A stretch of 27,957 nt of DNA, taken from the IMG/VR virus record IMGVR_UViG_3300036985_000740, positions 1-27,957 of that record; one strand, 5' to 3'. Position 1 is the first letter of the stretch, and the number at the start of each line of letters is the position of its first letter. Of this stretch, positions 1-5,542 are shown piece by piece. Under the pieces are notes generated by a model. It searched no databases. It worked only from the letters and a program-made list of their open reading frames with translations, and was not told the origin of the DNA. The stretch comes from a virus. The position numbers were made by a program, and so were the translations under genes.

Positions 1-144
1 TATCTTCCTAAAGATGCCATTAAATCGCTGACGCCGGCTGAATATGCTGCTACAAGCAAAGCCAAGCGCGAAGGTAAGAAGGCTGGAAAGCAGTTTGTTG
101 CCCAGCCTAAGTCCATCGCTAAGAAAACGGCGAGGTTCAGATGA
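1..144 (+). CDS. C-terminal end of an unidentified phage protein (partial)
   Basis: The window opens inside a reading frame that gives 47 residues before a TGA stop. The tail is strongly basic: it contains AKREGKKAGK and ends in KKTARFR. I do not recognise the family. Its place directly before a head-tail adaptor gene suggests a head-region gene (portal, capsid or small head protein), but that is inference from position only. Its stop overlaps the ATG of the homing endonuclease gene as ATGA. The GAGG at 132-135 lies inside this gene and serves as the ribosome binding site for the next start. Confidence 0.7.
   Translation, partial: YLPKDAIKSLTPAEYAATSKAKREGKKAGKQFVAQPKSIAKKTARFR
132..135 (+). 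promoter_or_regulatory. Shine-Dalgarno GAGG for the homing endonuclease (ancestrally probably for adaptor 1)
   Basis: GAGG lies five bases before the ATG at 141. If the inserted endonuclease gene were removed, this site would sit at the same distance before the adaptor protein's ATG. The adaptor now has only a weak GGTGG-like site before its start at 794. The insertion seems to have taken over the original ribosome binding site, leaving the adaptor dependent on coupling through the ATGA overlap. Confidence 0.55.
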
Positions 145-797
145 CGACTAGCGGCAACTTCTGTGTTTACAAGATTACCAATCGGGTAAACGGGAAGTTT
201 TATATCGGCATTACAAGGAATGCGCCCGAATTCCGTTTCAGGCAGCATGTTAACAATGCTCGCTATAAGGCCAAGTATAGCCGAATTGCAGCTGCAATTA
301 TCAAATACGGAAAAGAAAATTTTTTCGTAGAGGTTTTAGAAACCCACAGCAGCGACGAGCAAGTGAAGTTGGCGGAAATACGCCTTATTAAAGAAGCCTG
401 TCCGCACTATAATGTGACATTGGGCGGAGATGGAACAACAGGACATACCCTTAGCGAGGAGCAGCGCCAGAAGGCGAGAGAGCGGATGCTGGGATCCAAA
501 ATTAATCTTGGCAATAAGTGGTCAATTGAAAGCAGGGCCGCTCTCAGTGCAAAGCTGAAGGGCAAAAAGCCGCCAAAAGAAACGCAACTTATGCGGGAAA
601 CTAGAGTCTCTAACTTTAGAAAAACTGCGGCAGCCGCAAGAAAGAAAGTTGTGTGCATCACAACTGGAGATGTTTATGAGAGTGTCTCAAGCGCAGCTCA
701 GGCGCATGGTTTGTGCAAGACCACTGTGTCTGCTATATGCTGCAAGAAGAGGAAGGCCGCTTATGGCATTCAATTTAAATTTGCGGTGGCAGCATGA
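141..797 (+). CDS. GIY-YIG homing endonuclease with NUMOD3 and NUMOD1-like DNA-binding modules
   Basis: A free-standing homing endonuclease of 218 residues. The N-terminal GIY-YIG nuclease domain shows the VY pair (residues 9-10), YIG (21-23), conserved Arg/His in RFRQH (32-36), the likely metal-binding Glu79 in LAEIRLIK, and Asn91 in the HYN motif. Residues about 97-145 (GGDGTTGHTLSEEQRQKARE and onward) match the NUMOD3 repeat type. Residues about 167-212 (a VVCITTG strand, YESVSSAAQAHG and TTVSAIC helices) look like a NUMOD1/IENR1 helix-turn-helix module, giving the usual cleavage-then-binding order. The gene starts in an ATGA overlap with the upstream gene and ends in an ATGA overlap with adaptor 1. 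It is probably selfish and cuts phage copies that lack it at this site. All visible catalytic residues are intact, so it is likely active. Confidence 0.92.
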   Translation: MTTSGNFCVYKITNRVNGKFYIGITRNAPEFRFRQHVNNARYKAKYSRIAAAIIKYGKENFFVEVLETHSSDEQVKLAEIRLIKEACPHYNVTLGGDGTTGHTLSEEQRQKARERMLGSKINLGNKWSIESRAALSAKLKGKKPPKETQLMRETRVSNFRKTAAAARKKVVCITTGDVYESVSSAAQAHGLCKTTVSAICCKKRKAAYGIQFKFAVAA

Positions 798-1477
798 CAA
801 CATCTAATTCATATACGTTTGGTGACACCGAACAAATTGATATTATCACTGAGGCGTATGAGCGCGTCGGTCGTCTTCCGTCTACGCTTGCGTCCAATGA
901 CATCGATAGTGCGCGCCGTTCTATCAATTACATGTTTTCGGACTGGGCAAACAATGGGCCTAACCTTTGGGCTGTGGATCTTCAGAGCATTACCCTGACT
1001 CCGGGAACGCTGTATTACGATCTACAACCGCGCACTGTATCAATTCTTCAGGTGTACACCCGCACCACATCTGGGGGTATTAACACCGACCTTATGATGT
1101 CCCCGATCAGCCGAGCCGAGTACGATGCTTTACCTAACAAGGCGCAGGCAGGAGATCGTCCGTTCCAGTATTATTTTGAGCGCACAATAACGCCGCGACT
1201 GTATATCTGGCAGGTTCCGCAGGCTGCTGGCGTTACGCTGTTCTATCACCGCATGAAGATCCAAGAGGACGCAGGCGACTTTACTAATAGCATGGATGCG
1301 CCAAACCGTTGGATGGAGGCTATTGCCGCCGGCCTCGCCGCTAAACTCGCGGTAAAGTTTGCGCCCGACCGGCTTAGTTTCCTTCAGGGTTTAGCGGATG
1401 GTTCATACGAACGTGCCGCAGCAGAAGATCGCGAAAAGGTTCCGCTTCGCATCACCATTAATCCCGGAGGCTACTAA
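794..1477 (+). CDS. Head-tail adaptor (tail accessory, P22 gp4-like) protein 1
   Basis: A 227-residue virion protein of the podovirus connector type. The helical N-terminus (DIITEAYERVGR, then SARRSINYMFSDWANNGPNLW, residues about 15-60) is typical of gp4-like adaptors that dock under the portal. A beta-rich middle (LTPGTLYYDLQ and RLYIWQVPQ) and a C-terminal helix pair (AIAAGLAAKLAVKFAPD) follow. It would form the ring joining portal to nozzle. The start overlaps the homing endonuclease stop as ATGA, and the stop overlaps the next ATG as TAATG. A second adaptor-like gene lies at 5543. Family identity is by eye; which of the two sits directly on the portal is unknown. Confidence 0.75.
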   Translation: MTTSNSYTFGDTEQIDIITEAYERVGRLPSTLASNDIDSARRSINYMFSDWANNGPNLWAVDLQSITLTPGTLYYDLQPRTVSILQVYTRTTSGGINTDLMMSPISRAEYDALPNKAQAGDRPFQYYFERTITPRLYIWQVPQAAGVTLFYHRMKIQEDAGDFTNSMDAPNRWMEAIAAGLAAKLAVKFAPDRLSFLQGLADGSYERAAAEDREKVPLRITINPGGY

Positions 1478-1827
1478 TGCAGTACGGGTTTGGTCGTGGC
1501 AAAAAGCATCGGACGCAACCGACTTTTAACGCCAAGTCTCCGCAAGGGCTTGCAATCTGCGATGGTTGCGGTTTTATGGTTCAACACTCCGAGCTACGCC
1601 AGAAGCAAGACTATCGCGGCGGCTCTGTACCAGTTGGCCTGAGCTTGCGCGTTTGCGCCTCTTGCGATGATGTACCGCAGCCATATTTTAGCCGCTTACT
1701 TCTACGAGCCGATCCTATACCACTGCAAAATCCTCGTCCAGATTCACAGGACGCACAAACGAATGCGCAAGAAGTGGCTGCCAACGCAGTATCTTTATAC
1801 CTCAACCAGCTTTATGGATTAGCATAA
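1477..1827 (+). CDS. Small four-cysteine zinc-binding phage protein
   Basis: A 116-residue protein with two CxxC knuckles, CDGC (residues 28-31) and CASC (60-63), separated by 28 residues. This is a good zinc-ribbon/rubredoxin-like pattern. Between them is a DYRGG segment, and after them a PIPLQNPRPDS segment. I recognise this as a recurrent small protein beside adaptor and fibre genes in podophages, but its function is not established as far as I know; it may be a minor virion or assembly protein. GGAGG at 1466-1470 is a strong ribosome binding site six bases before the ATG. Both ends use TAATG coupling. Confidence 0.75.
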   Translation: MQYGFGRGKKHRTQPTFNAKSPQGLAICDGCGFMVQHSELRQKQDYRGGSVPVGLSLRVCASCDDVPQPYFSRLLLRADPIPLQNPRPDSQDAQTNAQEVAANAVSLYLNQLYGLA

Positions 1828-2537
1828 TGGCAAATAAAAAAATCACGGATCTTTCAGCAGCCACAACACCACTTAGCGGAAATGAGCTGCTTGAAGTAGT
1901 GCAATCCGGCAGTAGTGCAAAGGCAACCGCTACATCGATTGCAAATACGTTTAGTGGTACGCTGGGCGTCGCCAATGGTGGCACTGGCGCGGTCACGCTC
2001 ACCGGCTACGTGAAGGGCAGCGGAACGTCGGCCATGACGGCAGCGGCCACCATTCCTTACGCGGATCTGGCGGGGCGCGCTTACATTTCTGCGTATGATA
2101 GCACAGATCAAACTGGCAGCGTTTCGGCTGCCACTGCGATAAAACTTGCATCAACATCTTTTAGCTCAGGCATAACCATTGCGAATAACGGCAGTGGCGA
2201 CCCAACGCGGATTACATTCGCTGTTGCTGGGACTTACATGCTTGCGCCAAGCATTCAGTTTAAGAACACCGACACGAACGACCACGACGCTACAATTTGG
2301 TTCCGCAAAAACGGGACAGACATTGCAAACTCTGCCACGATTACAAACATACCCAAGGCCGCAGATGGTGGCGCGCAGTTCTTTCAGATCGTAATCTACG
2401 AGCAAGTGACTGCGGGCCAGTACATTGAGATCATGTGGCTGCCTGAGAATGTAAATGTTACCGTAGATTTTACGGCAGCTGGTGCAATTGCTCCGGCTAT
2501 CCCATCGGTAATACTGGCATCTGAGCGAATCGCATAA
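1827..2537 (+). CDS. Fibre/decoration protein with a C-terminal C1q/TNF-like jelly-roll domain
   Basis: A 236-residue protein. The start (KKITDLSAATTPLSGNELLE, residues 4-23) is the common N-terminal segment of phage fibre proteins, followed by a GTLGVANGGTG linker (about 45-55) of the type also seen in the large tail fibre at 6198. Residues about 87-236 alternate strands and loops in a C1q-like pattern: AYISAYDST, a TRITFAVAGTYML strand, ATIWFRKNGT, and YIEIMWLPENVNV. Such domains trimerise and bind receptors or glycans. It is probably a short virion fibre or capsid decoration protein. Coupled to both neighbours by TAATG. Confidence 0.7.
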   Translation: MANKKITDLSAATTPLSGNELLEVVQSGSSAKATATSIANTFSGTLGVANGGTGAVTLTGYVKGSGTSAMTAAATIPYADLAGRAYISAYDSTDQTGSVSAATAIKLASTSFSSGITIANNGSGDPTRITFAVAGTYMLAPSIQFKNTDTNDHDATIWFRKNGTDIANSATITNIPKAADGGAQFFQIVIYEQVTAGQYIEIMWLPENVNVTVDFTAAGAIAPAIPSVILASERIA

Positions 2538-2899
2538 TGATCGAGCAGCTCATCTCTCGCGTATTCTACGCACGCAATCTGGCTCACTTTGCCCACTGGC
2601 GCGCCAAGGGAGACGGCAGCTTTGCCAAGCATATGGCTCTGGGCGAGTTCTATGATGGCGTGATCGATACAATTGACCCGCTAGTTGAGGCTTATCAGGG
2701 TGCGTATGAGCTGATTGGGGCCATACCTGTTCCCGGTGAAATGGAAAAAGATCCGCTGAAATGCCTCGAATCCGATGCGGCTTGGATCGAAGATAATCAT
2801 GAGAAGATTTCTAAGGGCAACCGCGCAGTTGGAAATCTGATTGACACGCTCACTGGCGTTTATCTTTCCGCAATCTATAAGCTACGGAACCTACGATAA
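2537..2899 (+). CDS. Dps/ferritin-like small four-helix protein
   Basis: A 120-residue all-helical protein. Helix 1 and the next turn carry AHWRAKGDGSFAKH, closely resembling the Dps signature HWNVKGPNF...H. His20, His32, Asp47 and Glu51 have the same spacing (12, 15, 4) as the ferroxidase ligands His51, His63, Asp78 and Glu82 of E. coli Dps; the Asp67 equivalent is Gly36, with Glu37 next to it. I also recall a widespread phage family of this type annotated only as a domain of unknown function. Residues about 75-115 form the remaining helices. It is shorter than bacterial Dps (about 165 residues) and lacks the basic N-terminal tail. Role unknown: iron or peroxide handling, or a purely structural bundle. 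Confidence 0.7.
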   Translation: MIEQLISRVFYARNLAHFAHWRAKGDGSFAKHMALGEFYDGVIDTIDPLVEAYQGAYELIGAIPVPGEMEKDPLKCLESDAAWIEDNHEKISKGNRAVGNLIDTLTGVYLSAIYKLRNLR

Positions 2900-3111
2900 T
2901 GAGCATCGACATCAACACTATAATTACCGTTATAGGCTTCATCGGCGGTCTTATAACCATATGGGTAAATCTCAATAGCAGACTAACGCTTCTTGAGGCA
3001 CGTCTCGGTTTTGGCGATGAGAAGTTCAACGCTATCGACAAGAAGTTTGATGAGGTGATGATGCACCTTCGCCGGATTGAGGACAAATTGGATAACAAGG
3101 CAGATAGGTGA
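2899..3111 (+). CDS. Small single-span membrane protein with C-terminal coiled coil
   Basis: A 70-residue protein with one hydrophobic segment (about residues 7-25: ITVIGFIGGLITIWVNL) followed by a heptad-like charged helix from residue 28 on (RLTLLEARL, FNAIDKKFDEV, HLRRIEDKL). The architecture is that of small lysis-associated membrane proteins such as XhlA-type accessories, but I cannot assign a function. A similar design (span then coil) recurs in the 56-residue protein at 4040. Translation starts at TAATG with the upstream gene. Confidence 0.7.
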   Translation: MSIDINTIITVIGFIGGLITIWVNLNSRLTLLEARLGFGDEKFNAIDKKFDEVMMHLRRIEDKLDNKADR

Positions 3112-3296
3112 TGAAGTGGTTTCTGTTACCCCTTGCGGCTTTGGCCCTCATGGGTTGCAAAGACCGCTTTCGGTATGATTGCCAAGACCCCGACAACTGG
3201 AAGGTCGAAGAGTGCCAGAAACCCAAGTGCGTGGCGTCTGGGTACTGCACCGAATATCTTATAAACACAGGTGAGAACAAGCATGAAGCCAGCTAG
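3111..3296 (+). CDS. Small cysteine-rich lipoprotein
   Basis: A 61-residue protein with a short signal peptide (MKWFLLPLAALALMGC) and a lipobox LMGC giving Cys16 as the lipidated residue. The +2 residue is Lys, not Asp, so outer membrane sorting is expected. The mature part has four further cysteines and a RYDCQDPDNW motif that I have seen in small conserved lipoproteins of aquatic phages; function unknown. A GTG at 3108 would add one residue, but ATG 3111 overlaps the upstream TGA as TGATG and is the simpler start. It lies in the membrane-protein block before the endolysin. Confidence 0.75.
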   Translation: MKWFLLPLAALALMGCKDRFRYDCQDPDNWKVEECQKPKCVASGYCTEYLINTGENKHEAS

Positions 3297-3567
3297 GGAA
3301 TGGACTCCTGAAGAACTTCTTCGCTTCATTGTCGGAATTGTGCTATCGGTGACGCTCACATTCATTGTGGCGACTGTTCTATATTCATTGGTTTTTGTGT
3401 CTCAGCCTATGGACGGACAAGCGCCAAACGACGCAGAGTTTTTTAAGCTGATTAACCCAATAGCGACGTTTATAGTGGGGGCGTTGGCAGGATTGATGGC
3501 AGGTCAGGGCGGTGGCAGGATGGCGCCCAAGGATGAGGAGATTAAAGAGGATGAGCTTCCTAAATAG
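3283..3567 (+). CDS. Two-span membrane protein A (holin candidate)
   Basis: A 94-residue protein with two hydrophobic helices: about residues 12-37 (LLRFIVGIVLSVTLTFIVATVLYSL) and 57-76 (INPIATFIVGALAGLMAG), and a charged C-terminal tail ending EEIKEDELPK. Length and topology fit a class II holin, but there is no sequence proof. The start chosen is ATG 3283 inside the end of the lipoprotein gene (14-base overlap); a GTG at 3271 is possible but less likely. The second helix resembles the second helix of the next gene (shared INP...I.GAL.GL..G), so the two are probably tandem paralogues. Confidence 0.7.
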   Translation: MKPAREWTPEELLRFIVGIVLSVTLTFIVATVLYSLVFVSQPMDGQAPNDAEFFKLINPIATFIVGALAGLMAGQGGGRMAPKDEEIKEDELPK

Positions 3568-4039
3568 TTTTGAAAGCAAACAAGACGGCGTTAACGACAC
3601 CGTTGAGTTTGTCATTCGAGTGGCCATCGTCACACTGTCAGCCGTCATATTGGTGGTTGTCTTAGCACTTGTCGTCGGCCTGTTTTTACCCAACGACATT
3701 GTGGACAGCTCGGCTATCCTTGAGATGATTAATCCTGCGTTCCAAACCATCATTGGCGCTCTTGTCGGGCTTCTAGGCGGTTTGAGCCTCAATGCCAATG
3801 CGCGGGACAAAGAGCCTGATCCTGAAGAGCCCCTCGAACTAACACCGGAAATGCAGCCAAAAGCACCCAAGCCATACAGCGACCCTCAAGGCACCGTCTT
3901 CATCGACGAGCCTGAAGAGGAAGAAGACGACGACATGGAGCCTTGGGAGAAGTACCGCAACGATCTGCGTTATGATGCCAATGGCGACGGCGTGGTCGAT
4001 GAGGCTGACTTTCCTGACTGGCGCAATCCGGCGGCGTAA
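3551..4039 (+). CDS. Two-span membrane protein B with acidic linker and terminal EF-hand/dockerin-type loop
   Basis: A 162-residue protein. Two hydrophobic segments (about residues 18-46 and 58-77) are followed by a proline- and acid-rich linker with a run of Glu/Asp (residues about 119-128). The C-terminus carries DANGDGVVDEAD (residues 142-153). This is a full 12-residue EF-hand loop with Asp1, Asn3, Asp5, Gly6, Val8 and Asp12, followed by Phe as in dockerin or EF-hand proteins. Only one loop is visible. The INP...IIGALVGLLGG helix matches membrane protein A. ATG 3551 is preferred over in-frame ATG 3512, which would give an odd arginine-rich leader. It overlaps the upstream stop by 17 bases. 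Calcium binding is inferred from the motif only. Confidence 0.7.
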   Translation: MSFLNSFESKQDGVNDTVEFVIRVAIVTLSAVILVVVLALVVGLFLPNDIVDSSAILEMINPAFQTIIGALVGLLGGLSLNANARDKEPDPEEPLELTPEMQPKAPKPYSDPQGTVFIDEPEEEEDDDMEPWEKYRNDLRYDANGDGVVDEADFPDWRNPAA

Positions 4040-4210
4040 ATGGTAGGCGATCTCTCTACTGTCGAATTGATTGGGCAGCTTTGGCCGCTCGTCCTTGCGT
4101 TTATTACTCTGGTTATCATTCTTGCCAAGATGGACGTGCGCCTTGCCGTAGTTGAGGAAAAGATCAAGACGCTCTTTGAGCTATGGAATAATCGGAAGGA
4201 CGATAAATGA
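4040..4210 (+). CDS. Small single-span membrane protein with coiled coil (56 aa)
   Basis: A 56-residue reading frame immediately follows the upstream TAA (TAAATG) and its TGA overlaps the endolysin ATG as ATGA. It fills what would otherwise be a 170-base gap. It has one hydrophobic helix (residues about 13-30: LWPLVLAFITLVIILAK) and then an amphipathic helix (VRLAVVEEKIKTLFELW). It resembles the small XhlA-like or holin-accessory proteins next to endolysins, and the 70-residue protein at 2899 in design. It is probably a lysis protein, but this is inferred from place and topology. Confidence 0.7.
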   Translation: MVGDLSTVELIGQLWPLVLAFITLVIILAKMDVRLAVVEEKIKTLFELWNNRKDDK

Positions 4211-4818
4211 GCCTTGTAAACCTTCAACAGAAAATCGGCGTAACGGCTGACGGTGCATTCGGCCCCGGTACACTGAAGGCTGCGGCTGCCTATTACAAGC
4301 TGAACAAGAACCGCGCCGCGCATTTCTTTGCTCAGTGCGCGCACGAGAGCGGCAACTGGAGAGCCACTAGCGAAAACCTCAACTATGGCGCAAAGGGCCT
4401 GCGCGGCATCTTCGGGAAGTACTTTCCGACTGATGCACTCGCCAAGGCTTACGAGCGTCAGCCAGCAAAGATTGCCAACCGTGTTTATGCCAACCGCATG
4501 GGTAATGGCCCCGAAAGCAGCGGCATGGGTTTCAAATTTCGCGGACGAGGCTTCCTCCAGCTCACCGGGCATGACAATTTCAAGGCGTTTGCAGATTATA
4601 TCAACCGCCCTGATGTTATGGATAACCCTGATTTGGTCGCTGGTGAACTGGCTATTGAGAGCGCGCTGTGGTTCTTCGACCGCAACAAGCTCTGGGGCAT
4701 CTGCGATCAGGGCATCAATGACGCTGCAATCCTGCAGCTCACCAAGCGGATCAACGGGGGCACACACGGCCTCGATGACCGCAAACTAAAGACGAAGAAG
4801 TACGCAACATGGCTTTAA
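4207..4818 (+). CDS. Endolysin, glycoside hydrolase family 19 (chitinase-like muramidase)
   Basis: A 203-residue lysozyme that would cleave the glycan strands of host peptidoglycan. The N-terminus (residues 6-31, LQQKIGVTADGAFGPGTLKA) is a compact peptidoglycan-binding-like segment. The GH19 domain follows, with catalytic Glu47 in AHESG, a second conserved Glu56 in SENLNY, the GFKFRGRGFLQLTG substrate-cleft motif (108-121) and the INGG segment near the C-terminus. No signal peptide is seen, so it needs a holin for export, and candidates lie directly upstream. It starts in an ATGA overlap and its end overlaps the i-spanin gene by 10 bases. Length is normal for phage GH19 endolysins. Confidence 0.92.
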   Translation: MSLVNLQQKIGVTADGAFGPGTLKAAAAYYKLNKNRAAHFFAQCAHESGNWRATSENLNYGAKGLRGIFGKYFPTDALAKAYERQPAKIANRVYANRMGNGPESSGMGFKFRGRGFLQLTGHDNFKAFADYINRPDVMDNPDLVAGELAIESALWFFDRNKLWGICDQGINDAAILQLTKRINGGTHGLDDRKLKTKKYATWL

Positions 4819-5213
4819 TCAATCCAGTTATGATATATGGATTGGCAGGCGCTCTCATCATAGGCGCGGCATCTGGGTATAAAGTTCGTGACTGGCAGTG
4901 CGATGCAGCATATGCAAAGGCTCTGGAAAAAGCTGAAAAACTACGGGCTCAAAAACAAGAGGTAGTAGACAATGTTTCGCAAACCTATGAATCTGAACGA
5001 GATCAAGCCAATGTGGTGGCAACCGAACGTACCAACACCATACGTGAAATATATAAAACGGCTCCTGCCGTTCCTGTTGATTGCGCTGGTTCTGATGCTT
5101 TGCGCCGGGTGCTCGAAAGCGGTGTCAGTGACGCCAATGCCGCTGCCTCCGGCAAACCTAGCGGCGCAGTGCCCAACTCTTCAGAACCCGCCAGTCGTAC
5201 TGATCGACCCTGA
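4809..5213 (+). CDS. Inner-membrane spanin subunit (Rz-like)
   Basis: A 134-residue protein with an N-terminal signal anchor (about residues 6-24) followed by a long helical, coiled-coil periplasmic part rich in Ala, Glu, Lys and Gln (residues about 30-80), then a short variable tail. This is the i-spanin pattern, and the position directly after the endolysin with an overlapping o-spanin gene supports it. Spanins fuse inner and outer membranes in the last step of lysis of Gram-negative cells. The sequence itself is poorly conserved, as is usual for Rz proteins, so the assignment rests on topology and context. Confidence 0.8.
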   Translation: MALINPVMIYGLAGALIIGAASGYKVRDWQCDAAYAKALEKAEKLRAQKQEVVDNVSQTYESERDQANVVATERTNTIREIYKTAPAVPVDCAGSDALRRVLESGVSDANAAASGKPSGAVPNSSEPASRTDRP

Positions 5214-5316
5214 GCGGGCGCTTTGGGAAGCAGATATACTTGCAAAATACGCAGACTGTAGCGTAAAGCATCGATTGACAGTTAAGGCATGGGTAGATGC
5301 AGTAAATATAAAATAA
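4972..5316 (+). CDS. Outer-membrane spanin lipoprotein (Rz1-like), overlapping the i-spanin gene
   Basis: A 114-residue frame that begins inside the i-spanin gene and runs past its end, overlapping it by 242 bases in another frame. A hydrophobic signal (about residues 30-44) ends at an imperfect lipobox LCAGC with Cys47 as the likely lipidated residue. A proline-rich stretch (TPMPLPPANL) follows, as in Rz1. The C-terminal part (LWEADILAKYADCSVKHRLT) matches the usual end of phage o-spanins. ATG 4972 has AGAGG nine bases upstream; later starts at 4987 or 5011 are possible and would give a more normal signal peptide length. Partly nested spanin pairs of this kind are well known in phages. Confidence 0.82.
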   Translation: MFRKPMNLNEIKPMWWQPNVPTPYVKYIKRLLPFLLIALVLMLCAGCSKAVSVTPMPLPPANLAAQCPTLQNPPVVLIDPERALWEADILAKYADCSVKHRLTVKAWVDAVNIK

Positions 5317-5324
5317 ATTAATTG

Positions 5325-5329
5325 GGAGG
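5325..5329 (+). promoter_or_regulatory. Strong Shine-Dalgarno GGAGG in the widest gap of the plus operon
   Basis: GGAGG sits nine bases before ATG 5339. The 22-base gap between the o-spanin stop and this start is AT-rich and is the largest non-coding gap in the plus-strand block. Independent translation rather than coupling is therefore likely here, which fits a boundary between the lysis block and the following tail genes. Confidence 0.6.
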
Positions 5330-5338
5330 ATTGAGGCC

Positions 5339-5533
5339 ATGATTAATCTAAAGAAACTCATCCGTAAGGAAGCCGAGAAAGCAATCGTCAACAAAGCCGT
5401 AGGCAAAATCTTACCAATGGAAGACGCGCCGAAGCTGACGCTGATGGCCAAGCTGATGAACGTCAAGGGAAGATTAGTAGTGGCAGTCGCTGCTGTTACA
5501 GCTTTGATTGCAGCCGTCTCTGAATTAATGTAA
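5339..5533 (+). CDS. Small basic protein with C-terminal membrane helix
   Basis: A 64-residue protein. The first 30 residues are charged and basic (INLKKLIRKEAEKAI), and the end is a hydrophobic helix (residues about 44-63: RLVVAVAAVTALIAAVSELM). I do not recognise it. The tail-anchored form and the place between spanins and adaptor 2 allow a lysis role (small holin or anti-holin) or a minor virion role. Strong ribosome binding site upstream; it ends nine bases before the next start. Confidence 0.6.
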   Translation: MINLKKLIRKEAEKAIVNKAVGKILPMEDAPKLTLMAKLMNVKGRLVVAVAAVTALIAAVSELM

Positions 5534-5542
5534 GGCCATCTC

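Noticed and set aside
3970-4767. 265-codon open frame on the minus strand opposite the endolysin gene
   Set aside because: It lies antisense to a well-conserved GH19 gene, has no recognisable domain, no ribosome binding site in context, and no minus-strand neighbours; it follows from codon use on the other strand.
4328-4789. 153-codon plus-strand frame inside the endolysin gene
   Set aside because: Its product is an Ala/Ser/Arg-rich out-of-frame reading of the endolysin with no family resemblance. Unlike the o-spanin it has neither signal nor lipobox.
5275-5320. Perfect TTGACA -35 box before the AT-rich gap at 5317-5338
   Set aside because: At spacings of 16-18 bases the matching hexamers (ATGCAG, TGCAGT, GCAGTA) do not resemble TATAAT, and the AT-rich TAAATA/TATAAA lies 22-26 bases away. 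Not enough to call a promoter.
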